Shown: piece by piece, positions 25,986-35,115 of the stretch | Numbering within the stretch: position 1 is the stretch's first letter | Layout of the letters: every line of letters starts with the position of its first letter | Assembly: GCF_035961655.1 (NCBI RefSeq) | Contig: NZ_CP108393.1 | Span: 3,517,501 to 3,581,500 of the forward strand | DNA from: Streptomyces sp. NBC_01317 | GTDB lineage: Bacteria > Actinomycetota > Actinomycetes > Streptomycetales > Streptomycetaceae | Length of the DNA: 64,000 nucleotides | Direction of reading: 5' to 3' | Notes under the pieces: model-generated | What the model saw: the letters and a program-made list of their open reading frames with translations, nothing else | Told to the model about the DNA's origin: nothing | The model's database searches: none | Made by a program: the position numbers and the translations under genes

Positions 25986-26940
25986 TCCGAACGCTTCCCC
26001 TCCCCCCGCCGACGCCACCGCCGCCGTGCCGACCGTCGATCTGGGGCCGTGGCGCTCCGGTGACCCCGGCGCACGCGCCGCCCTCGCGGCGACCGTGGAC
26101 GACGCCCTCCGGCGGGCCGGCTTCCTGCTGGTCACGGGCCACGGGGTGGATCCGGCGCTGCGGGCCCGGATCCGGGCGGCGGCGCGGGAGTTCTTCCTGC
26201 TGCCCGCCGCCGTGAAGGAGCCGTACGCGGCCCGGGTCGGCGGGCGCGGCTGGCTCCGCTCCGGGGCGGAGGCCAACGGCGGCGCGGAGGGCACACCGCC
26301 CCCGCCGGACCTCAAGGAGTCGTACTCCTTCGCCTCGTACGAGCCGACGGGCGACCCGGCCGTGGACGCGGAGTGGTTCCTGCCCAACCGGTGGCCGGAC
26401 GAGGCCCCGGGGCTCCGGGAGCTGGTGGAGACGTATCTCACGCGGATGCGGGAGCTGTCCGACGAGTTGCTGGGGCTCCTCGCGGTCGCGCTCGGCCGGG
26501 ACGAGGACTTCTTCACCGCGCACACCGCGCACCCGACCTGGGGCTTCAACGTCAACTGGTACCCGGGCACGGAGGTCGTCGGGGAGGCGGAGCCGGGGCA
26601 GTTCCGGATCGGTCCGCACACCGACTTCGGTACGGTCACCGTCCTCGACCGGGAGGCGGGCCGGGGCGGGCTCCAGGTCTTCACGGACGAGGAGGGGTGG
26701 CGGGACGCCCCGCACGATCCGGACGCCTTCACCGTCAACATCGGGGACCTGATGGCCCGCTGGACGGACGGCCGCTGGTGCTCGGGCCGCCACCGGGTCC
26801 TTCCGCCGCCGCCCGACGTGCCGTCGGAGGAGCTGATGTCGCTGGTCTACTTCTACGAGTGCGACCCGGGGACGGCCGTCGCCGGGGTGGACTCGCACAC
26901 GTATCTGCGGGCGCGGCTGGACGCGATCGCGGTCGACTGA
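25978..26940 (+). CDS. 2-oxoglutarate/Fe(II) oxygenase, isopenicillin N synthase-like
   Basis: A 320-residue non-haem iron oxygenase-like protein with the N-terminal DIOX_N region (PTVDLGPW, GFLLVTGHGVD) and a jelly-roll core. The iron ligands are His214 and Asp216 (GPHTDFGTVTVL) and His272 (SGRHRVLPPP). The 2-oxoglutarate-binding RxS motif seems altered: where RxS is expected the sequence reads EELMSLVYFYE, so the Arg is missing. It overlaps the deaminase gene by 8 nt, suggesting a two-gene purine/pyrimidine or small-molecule oxidation unit. A terminator follows. Confidence 0.88.
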   Translation: MTDPNASPPPADATAAVPTVDLGPWRSGDPGARAALAATVDDALRRAGFLLVTGHGVDPALRARIRAAAREFFLLPAAVKEPYAARVGGRGWLRSGAEANGGAEGTPPPPDLKESYSFASYEPTGDPAVDAEWFLPNRWPDEAPGLRELVETYLTRMRELSDELLGLLAVALGRDEDFFTAHTAHPTWGFNVNWYPGTEVVGEAEPGQFRIGPHTDFGTVTVLDREAGRGGLQVFTDEEGWRDAPHDPDAFTVNIGDLMARWTDGRWCSGRHRVLPPPPDVPSEELMSLVYFYECDPGTAVAGVDSHTYLRARLDAIAVD

Positions 26941-26975
26941 CGCCCGTAAGGACCCTGCCGTACGGCCACAGCGCG

Positions 26976-27009
26976 ACGCCCCGCAGGACCGGTGGTCCCT
27001 GCGGGGCGT
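26976..27009. terminator. Terminator between the oxygenase and ccsB genes
   Basis: ACGCCCCGCAGGACC (26976-26990) pairs with GGTCCCTGCGGGGCGT (26994-27009) with one bulged C and a 3-nt loop, lying between convergent genes. Confidence 0.8.
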
Positions 27010-27025
27010 CGTACGGTGAAACGGC

Positions 27026-28117
27026 TCAATCGACCCCGGCGTAGGAGTGCTTGCCGGTGACGAAGATGTTGACGCCGTAGTAGTTGAACAGCCAGCAGCC
27101 GAAGGCGATCAGCGCCAGGTAGGCGGCCTTGCGGCCCTTCCACCCGGCGGTGGCGCGGGCGTGCAGGTAGCAGGCGTACGCGACCCAGGTGATGAAGGAC
27201 CAGGTCTCCTTGGGGTCCCAGTTCCAGTAGCGGCCCCAGGCCTCGCCCGCCCAGATCGCGCCCGCGATGATCGTGAACGTCCAGAGCGGGAAGACGGCCG
27301 CGTTGACGCGGTAGGCGAACTTGTCGAGGCTCCCGGAGGCGGGCAGCCGCTCCATGACGGAGGTGGCGAAGGCGCCGGGCTTGCCGCCCGCGGCGAGCTT
27401 CGACTCGTACCGCTCACGGAAGAGGTAGAGCAGCGTGGCGACCGCGCCGACGTAGAAGACCGCGCCGCAGAAGATCGCGGTCGAGACGTGGATCCACAGC
27501 CAGTACGAGTGGAGCGCGGGGACCAACTGGTCGCTGGCCGTGTAGAGCACGGTGACGGCGAGGCCGAGGTCCAGGAGGACCGTGGTGACCAGCGGCAGTC
27601 CGAGCCAGCGGATGTTCTTCCTGAGCACGAGCAGCGTGAGGTACACCGCGACCGCGACGGTCGAGAAGGTGATGTTGAACTCGTACATGTTGCCCCAGGG
27701 GGCGCGCTGTACGGAGAGGGCGCGGGCGACCACACCGGCCGCCTCGACCACGAAGGCGAGGACGGTGAGCGACACGGCGATACGGCCGTACAGGTCGCCC
27801 TGGACGTCGTCGCCGGCCGCGCCGGGGCCGTCGGGCAGGTCGCGGGAGCCGGAGGCCGAGCGGGTGACGATCCGGGGCCGGTCCAGCACGGCGGTGGTGC
27901 CGCCCCGCGCGGCCTTGACCTTGACGGCCGGGGCGGCGGAGGCGCCCGTGTCACCGGTCAGGGCCGAGGCGGTCCTGGCGACCTTGCTCCTGCTGCCGAA
28001 CAGCCACTCGGCGATGTGCGCGAAGAAAGCCAGCATGTAGACGGCCATGGACGAATAGATCAGCACGTTGCTGGTGTGCGCCAGGCTCTCGTTGGTTGCT
28101 GCGGCGGCGAGACTCAC
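27026..28117 (-). CDS. ccsB: CcsB/ResC cytochrome c synthetase subunit
   Basis: A 363-residue integral membrane subunit of System II cytochrome c maturation. It carries the haem-handling tryptophan-rich motif WGRYWNWDPKETWSF near residue 300, with flanking His residues (HSYWLWIHVSTA and others), across about eight TM helices. A long soluble insert after the first helix (about residues 40-105, Ala/Thr/Arg-rich) is usual in actinobacteria. With ResB it exports haem and ligates it to apocytochrome c outside the membrane. The start overlaps the resB stop by 4 nt. Confidence 0.95.
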   Translation of the reverse strand: MSLAAAATNESLAHTSNVLIYSSMAVYMLAFFAHIAEWLFGSRSKVARTASALTGDTGASAAPAVKVKAARGGTTAVLDRPRIVTRSASGSRDLPDGPGAAGDDVQGDLYGRIAVSLTVLAFVVEAAGVVARALSVQRAPWGNMYEFNITFSTVAVAVYLTLLVLRKNIRWLGLPLVTTVLLDLGLAVTVLYTASDQLVPALHSYWLWIHVSTAIFCGAVFYVGAVATLLYLFRERYESKLAAGGKPGAFATSVMERLPASGSLDKFAYRVNAAVFPLWTFTIIAGAIWAGEAWGRYWNWDPKETWSFITWVAYACYLHARATAGWKGRKAAYLALIAFGCWLFNYYGVNIFVTGKHSYAGVD

Positions 28118-29934
28118 TTCTCAACCCCTTCGACTTCGACGGACGCCCGGGCGGTCTTCTCGACCGTCTCTTCGGCGGGATCAGGCTCTTCTGCGTGGGT
28201 GGGCGCGCCTGCGTGGGTGGGCGCTTCCGCGTGGAGGGTGCCGGCCAGGTCGGCCAGTTCCTCCGGGAGTCTGGCGGACTCGCTGCGGCCGAGACCCGCC
28301 ATCTCGACGACGGTGACGCCGTCGGCGCCCCGCACGGCCCGGACCCAGACCCGGCGCCGCTGGATGAAGAGGGAGCCGGCCAGTCCCGCGATCGCGGCGA
28401 TCGCGCCGGTCAGCGCCCAGCCGTCACCGGGCTGGTGCGTGATCTGGAAGCTCGCCCACTCCTTGATGTCCTTCTCGAAGGTGATCGATCCGGCCCCGTC
28501 CGGGAGGTCGAGCTTCTCGCCCGGGAGCAGCGTCTTCTTGAGGATGTCCCCCTTGGCGTCCTTGAAGGGCGTCATCTTGGAGGTGTTCAGCTGGTACACG
28601 TTCTGCGCCAGCCCGGAGTCGACGCCGAGGCTGCCGTGGTACGCGCCCAGGTTGAGGACGGGCAGGTCGAGCGCGGGGAAGCGGGAGAACATCTGCCCGT
28701 TGCCCTTTCCCGCGAAGGTCGGCACGAAGAACGCCGCGAAACCGAGCTGGTCCCTCTTCCCGGCCTTGTCCTTGTAACCGTTGACGACCTTGATGGCGCC
28801 GGTGGAGGTGAAGTTGCCGTCGACGGGCAGCAGCGGCACCGCGCCGCTGAAGACCACCTTGTTCGCACGGTCCCTGACCGTGACGACCGGGGCGTATCCG
28901 TGGCCGATCAGGAAGACCTTGGAGCCGTCGATCTTCAGCGGCTCGTTGACCTTGACGACCGCCTTGTGCTCCTTGTCCCGCGGGCCGGCGGTGTAGCGGA
29001 TCGCCGCCTCGAAGGTACGGGGGGTGCCGAGCTGTGGTCCGCTGCGCTCGTACGTCCCCGTGAACGTGTCCAGCGTGAAGCTGAACGGCGCGAGGTCGTC
29101 CGTGTTGAACAGCGAGCCGGACCGGAAGTCGTCGTACTGGGTGAGGGTGTTGGAGAAGCCGTCGCCCTCCACGACCAGCTTGCCGCCGTCGGACTTGAAG
29201 AGCTGACCGGTGGCGAACGAGATCAGGAGCACGATCAGCGCGATGTGGAAGATCAGGTTGCCGGTCTCGCGGAGGTAGCCCTTCTCCGCGGCGACCGCGT
29301 CGCCTTCCCCGTACACCCGGAAGCGGCGCCTCTTGAGGAGGGAGAGCGCGGCTTCCCGTACGGCTTCCGGTTCGGCCGCGGTGCGCCAGGTCGTGTACGC
29401 GGGCAGCCGGGTGAGGCGCTTGGGCGCGCGCGGCGGGCGGGCGCGCAGCTGGCCGACGAACTGCCAGGTGCGCGGGATGATGCAGCCGATGAGGGAGACG
29501 AACAGCAGGATGTAGATCGCGGAGAACCACACCGAGCTGTAGACGTGGAAGAGCTGGAGCTGGTCGTAGATCGGCGAGACGACCGTGTGCTTCGCCTTGA
29601 AGTCCTGGACCTTCAGCTCGTCCACATTGGTCTGCGGGATCAGCGAGCCGGGGATGGCGCCGAGGGAGAGCAGGAAGAGCAGGATCAGCGCGACGCGCAT
29701 GGAGGTGAGCTGGCGCCAGAACCAGCGCGCCCAGCCGATGACGCTCAGGGTGGGGCCGGTGAGGAGGGACTCCTCACGGGGGGCCGTGGAGAGCTGGGAG
29801 CCGGCGGCGCCGAGTTCCCGTACGTCCCGGGCGTCGCGTGACTCGGCGGAACGCTCCGATCCTTTCGTGCTCTCTGATTCTGTCGTGCTGCCGGTCTCTG
29901 ACTCTGTCGTGCTGTCCGACTCTGTCGTGCTCAT
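28114..29934 (-). CDS. resB: ResB cytochrome c biogenesis protein
   Basis: 606 residues; partner of CcsB in the cytochrome c haem lyase. Three N-terminal TM segments (VIGWARWFWRQLTSMRVALILLFLL, then WFSAIYILLFVSLIGCIIPR and LIFHIALIVLLISFATGQLF), a large external domain, and a final TM helix (WALTGAIAAIAGLAGSLFIQ) match the ResB family. The first 40 residues are a Ser/Thr/Glu/Asp low-complexity tail built on repeats such as STTESD and STTESE, encoded by near-identical 15-nt units at about 29876-29934. A start further downstream is possible. It ends coupled to ccsB. Confidence 0.95.
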   Translation of the reverse strand: MSTTESDSTTESETGSTTESESTKGSERSAESRDARDVRELGAAGSQLSTAPREESLLTGPTLSVIGWARWFWRQLTSMRVALILLFLLSLGAIPGSLIPQTNVDELKVQDFKAKHTVVSPIYDQLQLFHVYSSVWFSAIYILLFVSLIGCIIPRTWQFVGQLRARPPRAPKRLTRLPAYTTWRTAAEPEAVREAALSLLKRRRFRVYGEGDAVAAEKGYLRETGNLIFHIALIVLLISFATGQLFKSDGGKLVVEGDGFSNTLTQYDDFRSGSLFNTDDLAPFSFTLDTFTGTYERSGPQLGTPRTFEAAIRYTAGPRDKEHKAVVKVNEPLKIDGSKVFLIGHGYAPVVTVRDRANKVVFSGAVPLLPVDGNFTSTGAIKVVNGYKDKAGKRDQLGFAAFFVPTFAGKGNGQMFSRFPALDLPVLNLGAYHGSLGVDSGLAQNVYQLNTSKMTPFKDAKGDILKKTLLPGEKLDLPDGAGSITFEKDIKEWASFQITHQPGDGWALTGAIAAIAGLAGSLFIQRRRVWVRAVRGADGVTVVEMAGLGRSESARLPEELADLAGTLHAEAPTHAGAPTHAEEPDPAEETVEKTARASVEVEGVEK

Positions 29935-29937
29935 GGA

Positions 29938-30720
29938 CTAGATCCCCACCGTGAAGCCGTTGGACCAACCCTGCATCTCCTGCACGATGCCGTCCCACGC
30001 GCCGGTCACCAGCAGCAGCCCGGTCGCGATCATCATGCCGCCGCCGATCCGCATCACCCAGGTGTAGTGCTTCTTGATCCACCCGAACGCGCCCAGCGCC
30101 TTGCGGAAGGCCACGGCGGCGAGGACGAACGGCAGACCGAGGCCGAGGCAGTACGCGACGGTCAGTATGGCTCCCCGGCCCGCGGTCCCCTGGTCGAACG
30201 CGAGGAACTGGACGGAGCCGAGGACCGGGCCCATGCACGGCGTCCAGCCGATTCCGAAGAGCGCGCCCAGCAGCGGGGCACCGGCGAGGCCGGCCACCGG
30301 CCGCCGGTGGAAGCGGAACTCACGCTGGGTGAGCCAGGGCATCAGCCCCAGGAAGAACACGCCCATCAGGATCATCAGCACGCCGAGGATCTTGGAGAGC
30401 ACGCCGCGCTCGGCCTGGAGTTCCGAGCCGAAGTAGCCGAAGAAGGCGCCGCCGGAGACGAAGACCGCGCTGAACCCCACGACGAAGAGCGACGCCCCGG
30501 CGACCATCCGGCCGCGTCTGGCCTCCGCCAGGTCGGTGCCGCTGATGCCGGTCACGTACGACAGGTAGCCGGGCACCAGGGGCAGCACGCACGGGGAGAA
30601 GAAGGAGACCAGACCGCCCAGCGCCGCCAGGGGGAACGCGAGCAGCAGCGCACCTGTGAGGATGGTGTCGTTCGAGTCCGTCACCGCGGCGAGAAACTGC
30701 ACGGGATCACTTCTCCGCAA
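29938..30720 (-). CDS. ccdA: CcdA thiol-disulfide transmembrane protein
   Basis: 260 residues with six TM helices. It carries the redox-active cysteines in FFSPCVLPLVPGYLSYVTG (near residue 42) and GIGWTPCMGPVLG (near 160), the CcdA/DsbD-core signature. It passes electrons across the membrane to keep ResA and apocytochrome c thiols reduced. It overlaps the 3' end of resA by 14 nt, and resB starts 4 nt after its stop, so resA-ccdA-resB-ccsB is a tight operon. Confidence 0.95.
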   Translation of the reverse strand: MRRSDPVQFLAAVTDSNDTILTGALLLAFPLAALGGLVSFFSPCVLPLVPGYLSYVTGISGTDLAEARRGRMVAGASLFVVGFSAVFVSGGAFFGYFGSELQAERGVLSKILGVLMILMGVFFLGLMPWLTQREFRFHRRPVAGLAGAPLLGALFGIGWTPCMGPVLGSVQFLAFDQGTAGRGAILTVAYCLGLGLPFVLAAVAFRKALGAFGWIKKHYTWVMRIGGGMMIATGLLLVTGAWDGIVQEMQGWSNGFTVGI

Positions 30721-31327
30721 TCAGCGGGTCGATCAGCTTGCGCAACTGCTCCTCGTCCACGGCCTTGAGCGAGCGGGCCGCGATCTTCCCGTTCCGGTCG
30801 AGCACGATCGTGGAGGGGATGGCCTGGGGGTTGAGGCTGCCCTTGGGGAACCCGTACACGAGGAGCTTGCCCGCCGGGTCGTACAGGCTCGGGTAGGTGA
30901 TGCCGAAGTCCTGCTCGAACTTGATGGCGGGCTGCTTCTCCAGGTCGCGGGTGTTTATCCCGACGAACGCCACGCCCTGGCTCGCGGTCTCCTTGGAGAC
31001 CTTGGCGAAGTGCGGCGCCTCGGCGAGGCACGGTCCGCACCACGAGCCCCAGACGTTGAGGACGACGACCTTGCCCTTGTAGTCCGCGACGTCGAGCTTC
31101 TTGCCCTCCAGGGTCTCGCCCGACAGGTCGTTGACGGATCGGCGGTCGGCCTTGGCGACGGTGGAGATCCCGCCGGTGTTCGACACAAAACCGGTCTTTC
31201 CGCCGCCGCCGGACGTCCCGCCGCCCCCGCACGCGGAGAGCGTCAACGCGCCCGCGGCGACGGCGACCGGCAGAACAGCGCGGAGTCGACGGCTCGGGCT
31301 GCTTCGAGGAGCGCGGCCAAAGTTCAT
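30707..31327 (-). CDS. resA: ResA/TlpA-like thioredoxin lipoprotein
   Basis: A 206-residue exported thiol-disulfide oxidoreductase. A lipoprotein signal ends with LSAC, lipidated Cys33, followed by a Gly-rich linker. The thioredoxin domain carries WGSWCGPC (Cys96, Cys99), and the cis-Pro is in PSTIVLDRNG. It reduces the haem-binding CXXCH thiols of apocytochrome c with electrons from CcdA. The ATG at 31327 was chosen because it gives an ideal signal peptide; longer versions begin with a non-signal sequence. Confidence 0.93.
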   Translation of the reverse strand: MNFGRAPRSSPSRRLRAVLPVAVAAGALTLSACGGGGTSGGGGKTGFVSNTGGISTVAKADRRSVNDLSGETLEGKKLDVADYKGKVVVLNVWGSWCGPCLAEAPHFAKVSKETASQGVAFVGINTRDLEKQPAIKFEQDFGITYPSLYDPAGKLLVYGFPKGSLNPQAIPSTIVLDRNGKIAARSLKAVDEEQLRKLIDPLIAEK

Positions 31328-31404
31328 GTGAAAAGTTTCGCATGGGCGTTTCGGGGGATCTTGCGCACCCCCCTCGGTGACCGCACTGCCCGTAAGGCCC
31401 GTTG

Positions 31405-32670
31405 TCAAGCCGCCTTAAAGAACGCGTTCCACCCGCCGTCCGGGGCCTGGCCGACGTCCAGCGAGCGGAGCTTGGCGAGTACGGCGGGGTCCTGGGCGTC
31501 GATCCAGTCGGTGAACTGGCGGAACGAGACGAGCCGTACGTCCTTCTTGCCGGCCATCTCCTTGAGCGCCTCTTCGACGGCGTCCATGTAGATTCCGCCG
31601 TTCCACTGTTCGAAGTGGTTGCCTATGAAGAACGGCGCGCGATTCGATTTGTACGCGCGCTTGAACCCGTTGAGGTACGCGCCCTTGGCCTGCTCGCGCC
31701 AGCGCGGGTAGTTCCCCGGCATGCCCTTGGTCGAATTCACCGACTGGTTGGCGAGCATGTTGTAGTCCATGGACAGGACTTCGAAACTGTGTCCGGGGAA
31801 CGGGACGCCCTGGAGCGGGAAATCCCACACCCCGCCCTTTTTATCCGGCCATTTCTGGGTGCCGCCCGGCGAGCTGGCGTCGTACCGCCAGCCCAGTTTG
31901 CGCGCGGTCGGCAGCAACCGCTCCTGGCCGAGGAGACAGGGCGTACGGCCGCCGGTCAATTCCTTGCGGTAGTCGAACGGCAGCGGATCGAGATCGGTCC
32001 AGCCGCTGTTCGTACGCCACTCCGTGACGAACGACACGGCCTGTTCGACCTCGCTGTGCCACTGGGCGGGGGTCCAGTTGTCCACCGTGCCGTGGCCGGC
32101 GCAGAAATGCCCGTTGAAATGGGTGCCTATCTCATGTCCTTCGAGCCAGGCGCGGCGGACGTTCTTGAGCGTTTCCTTGATGTGGTCGTCGGTGAGATAG
32201 CCGATGTCGGAGGCACCGACGGCGTTGTTGGGCGGGCGGTAGAGCGCCTTCTTCGACTCGGGCAGCAGATAGACGCCGGAGAGGAAGAAGGTCATAGCCG
32301 CGCCGTGGTCCTTGGCGAGGTCGAGGAAGCGGGGGAAGAGGCCGTTGCCGACCTCGCCCGCCCCGTCCCAGGAGAAGACCACGAACTGCGGCGGGGTCTG
32401 GCCGGGCTCCAGCGGGACCGGGGCGGGGGGCTGGTGCGGCTGTTTTCCCGTGTCGGAAGTGGAACCGTCACCTATGAGCCGGGCCTCCTTAGAGAGAGGC
32501 TTGGCGGAGGCCTTCCCGCCCGGGCCCCCGCCTTTCCCGTCCCCTTTGCCGGTACCCGCCCGATGCGCACCGTTCCGGCCGTCGGAAGAGGTCCCGCAGC
32601 CGGCGATCCCGATCGCCGCCGCGGCTCCGATTCCCGCTCCCAGCAGTCCCCTTCGGCTGATGTCGCGCAT
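31405..32670 (-). CDS. Tat-exported polysaccharide deacetylase-like lipoprotein
   Basis: 421 residues. The signal has a twin-arginine motif (ISRRGLLGAG) and a lipobox, GIAGC, with Cys25. A Gly/Lys-rich linker precedes a NodB-like region. Motif 1 reads FSWDGAGE, so a single Asp102 replaces the usual DD pair. Motif 2 GTHFNGH supplies His184 and His188. The C-terminal half is longer than in simple NodB domains (SPGGTQKWPDKKGG onward). It would act on cell-wall or extracellular glycans, or be a relative that binds them. The gene is 78 nt upstream of resA on the same strand. Confidence 0.87.
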   Translation of the reverse strand: MRDISRRGLLGAGIGAAAAIGIAGCGTSSDGRNGAHRAGTGKGDGKGGGPGGKASAKPLSKEARLIGDGSTSDTGKQPHQPPAPVPLEPGQTPPQFVVFSWDGAGEVGNGLFPRFLDLAKDHGAAMTFFLSGVYLLPESKKALYRPPNNAVGASDIGYLTDDHIKETLKNVRRAWLEGHEIGTHFNGHFCAGHGTVDNWTPAQWHSEVEQAVSFVTEWRTNSGWTDLDPLPFDYRKELTGGRTPCLLGQERLLPTARKLGWRYDASSPGGTQKWPDKKGGVWDFPLQGVPFPGHSFEVLSMDYNMLANQSVNSTKGMPGNYPRWREQAKGAYLNGFKRAYKSNRAPFFIGNHFEQWNGGIYMDAVEEALKEMAGKKDVRLVSFRQFTDWIDAQDPAVLAKLRSLDVGQAPDGGWNAFFKAA

Positions 32671-32790
32671 ACCGTCCCCATCCGCGCTCGCACGTCCCGT
32701 GAGCCGCTCAGGCAGGTTTTACAAGCGGCAACACATGAGATGTCGTACCGAACGCGGAGGTTCCAGGACTTGTCATCTTTTAACAAAAGC

Positions 32791-32850
32791 AGACACAGAG
32801 ACGGCGGACACAGGAACGGCGGACAAAGAAACGACAGACGCGGAGACGCC
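32791..32850. repeat. Four 15-bp degenerate tandem repeats
   Basis: Units AGACACAGAGACGGC, GGACACAGGAACGGC, GGACAAAGAAACGAC and AGACGCGGAGACGCC lie head to tail from 32791 to 32850, ending at the stop of the histidine-phosphatase gene. The composition (A and G rich) contrasts with the surroundings. Read on the plus strand it gives a Thr/Glu/Asp repeat, but no gene is supported there. Confidence 0.7.
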
Positions 32851-33533
32851 TACGCCCCGAAGGCTTTGGTCCCGCCCTTGACCGGCTTGGCACCGGCCAG
32901 GAGATGGGCCGGTACGAGATCACGCGCCGGCTCGGAGTAGCCGATCGAGACGATCTTGTCGCCCTGGAAGGTGAAGCTCGTCAGCGAGGCGAGGGTGCAC
33001 TGCCTGCGGCGCGGGTCGTGCCACAGCCTGCGGTGCTCGACGAAGCTCCGGACGATCCAGATCGGCAGCTGGTGGCTGACGCAGACCGCCTCGTGGCCCC
33101 GGGCCGCGTCGCGCGCCGCCGTGAGGGCGCCCATCATCCGTACGACCTGGTCGACGTACGGCTCGCCCCAGGACGGCCGGAAGGGGTTGGTGAGGTGCTT
33201 CCAGTTGGCGGGCTTGCGCAGGGCGCCGTCGCCGACCCCGAACGTCTTGCCCTCGAAGACGTTCCGCGCCTCGATCAGCCGGTCGTCGGTGTCGAGGGTC
33301 AGCCCGTGGCTCTTGGCGAGGGGCGCCGCGGTCTCCTGGGCACGCTCCAGCGGGGACGCCACGACGTGAGTGATGTCACGGGCGGCGAGGTGCTCGGCCA
33401 CGCGGTCGGCCATCTGCCGGCCCAGCTCGGAGAGGTGGAACCCGTCGCGGCGGCCGTACAGCACGCCGTCGGGGTTGTGGACCTCGCCGTGCCGCATGAG
33501 GTGGACGACGGTCGTTTCGCTGGGGTCACTCAT
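32850..33533 (-). CDS. Histidine phosphatase family protein (phosphoglycerate mutase-like)
   Basis: A 227-residue histidine phosphatase. The phosphorylated His15 lies in [24 protein letters not shown] and [10 protein letters not shown] give the arginine pocket. The second catalytic His is in [11 protein letters not shown]. The substrate is unknown; a broad-specificity small-molecule phosphatase is likely. It overlaps the hemL stop (ATGA at 33530-33533), so it is translationally coupled to hemL, as I recall for S. coelicolor. Degenerate 15-bp repeats abut its stop codon. Confidence 0.93.
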   Translation of the reverse strand: MSDPSETTVVHLMRHGEVHNPDGVLYGRRDGFHLSELGRQMADRVAEHLAARDITHVVASPLERAQETAAPLAKSHGLTLDTDDRLIEARNVFEGKTFGVGDGALRKPANWKHLTNPFRPSWGEPYVDQVVRMMGALTAARDAARGHEAVCVSHQLPIWIVRSFVEHRRLWHDPRRRQCTLASLTSFTFQGDKIVSIGYSEPARDLVPAHLLAGAKPVKGGTKAFGA

Positions 33534-34864
33534 GCGGTGCTCTCCGTTGCTTCTACGGCTTGGGCGGCGGCGCGGGCGGCGGCCGGCAGGGCGGCGGCGA
33601 CACGCTCGACGGCGCGGTCGTCGTGGGCGGTGGACACGAACCAGGACTCGAAGGACGACGGCGGCAGGTAGACGCCGTCGGCGAGCAGCGAGTGGAAGAA
33701 GGGGGTGAAGCGGAAGGACTCCTGGCGCCTGGCGCCGTCGTAGTCGTGGACCTCGTCGGCGGTGAAGAAGACGGAGAACATGTTGCTCGCGCTCTGCACC
33801 CGGTGGGCGACGCCTTCCTTGCTGAGCGCCTCGCCGACGAGACCCTGGATCTCGGCGGAGACCCGGTCGACGGTGTCGTACGCCGCGTCGTCCAGCAGCC
33901 GCAGCTGCGCGAGCCCGGCGGCGGTGGCGACGGGGTTCCCGGAGAGCGTGCCCGCCTGGTAGACGGGGCCCACGGGGGCGAGGTGGCCCATGATGTCGGC
34001 GCGGCCGCCGAACGCGGCGGCCGGGAAACCGCCGCCCATGACCTTGCCGAAGGTCATCAGGTCGGGCGCGACGCCGTCGATGCCGTACCAGCCGGCCTTG
34101 GAGGTACGGAAGCCGGTCATCACCTCGTCGGAGATGTAGAGGGCGCCGTCGGCGGCGCAGATCTCCTTGAGCCCGGCGTTGAAGCCGGGGCGCGGCGGGA
34201 CGACGCCCATGTTGCCGGGCGAGGCCTCGGTGATCACGCAGGCGATCTGCCCGGGGTGCGCGGCGAAGGCCTGACGCACGGCGTCGAGATCGTTGTACGG
34301 CAGGACGATCGTGTCGCCGGCCTGCGCACCGGTGACGCCGGGGGTGTCGGGCAGCCCGAGGGTGGCCACACCGGACCCGGCGGCGGCCAGCAGGGCGTCC
34401 ACATGCCCGTGATAGCAGCCGGCGAACTTGACGATCTTCGCGCGCCCGGTGAAACCACGGGCGAGGCGGATCGCGGACATGGTCGCCTCGGTCCCCGACG
34501 ACACGAGCCGGACCTGCTCGACGGGCGCCACACGCGCCACGATCTCCTCGGCGAGCGCGACCTCGCCCTCCCCCGGCGTACCGAAGGAGGTGCCACGGGC
34601 GACCGCGGCCTGGACCGCTTCGATGACCTCTGGGCGTGAATGACCGAGAATCATCGGCCCCCAAGAACATACGAGGTCGACATAATCACGGCCGTCCGCA
34701 TCGATCAGGTATGGACCGTTACCGGACACCATGAACCGGGGCGTACCGCCCACGGCGCGGAAGGCCCGGACGGGGGAGTTCACGCCGCCGGGCGTCACGA
34801 GGGCCGCACGGTCGAAAAGCGTCTGCGAAACTGGGGCGTCATAGGGGAAGCTCACGCAATCCAT
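33530..34864 (-). CDS. hemL: HemL, glutamate-1-semialdehyde 2,1-aminomutase
   Basis: Converts glutamate-1-semialdehyde to 5-aminolevulinate in the C5 haem/tetrapyrrole route. 444 residues, fold-type I PLP enzyme. The PLP Lys274 is in [25 protein letters not shown] near the start, [15 protein letters not shown] and SDEVMTGFR are family signatures. The start at 34864 gives a short [11 protein letters not shown] lead before the conserved region; a GTG four codons in is possible. It is grouped with the cytochrome c maturation genes, consistent with haem supply, and feeds the same precursor pool as the cobalamin genes to the right. Confidence 0.96.
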   Translation of the reverse strand: MDCVSFPYDAPVSQTLFDRAALVTPGGVNSPVRAFRAVGGTPRFMVSGNGPYLIDADGRDYVDLVCSWGPMILGHSRPEVIEAVQAAVARGTSFGTPGEGEVALAEEIVARVAPVEQVRLVSSGTEATMSAIRLARGFTGRAKIVKFAGCYHGHVDALLAAAGSGVATLGLPDTPGVTGAQAGDTIVLPYNDLDAVRQAFAAHPGQIACVITEASPGNMGVVPPRPGFNAGLKEICAADGALYISDEVMTGFRTSKAGWYGIDGVAPDLMTFGKVMGGGFPAAAFGGRADIMGHLAPVGPVYQAGTLSGNPVATAAGLAQLRLLDDAAYDTVDRVSAEIQGLVGEALSKEGVAHRVQSASNMFSVFFTADEVHDYDGARRQESFRFTPFFHSLLADGVYLPPSSFESWFVSTAHDDRAVERVAAALPAAARAAAQAVEATESTA

Positions 34865-35115
34865 GGTGTCAGAGGCTCGGACGTTCTTGCGGTCAGGTGT
34901 TTCACCGCACGCGCGTGGGGGAGGTCACTGTCACGATGATCGGGTTGCGCGGCCGGGGCTGCGAGTGGTCGGGTGGAGATATGCATCGCGGTGGCGGACT
35001 GGGCGAGGGAACCGATGATCTCGGTCCGGAGCCTGCCCGGCGTGGTAAGCACCGGCGGCGCGAGCGCGAGGCGCGCGAGCAGATTCCGGAAAGCAGGAGT
35101 GGTGGCCGGGTGGGG

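Noticed and set aside
32791..32850. CRISPR-like repeats
   Set aside because: Units are contiguous and degenerate without spacers.
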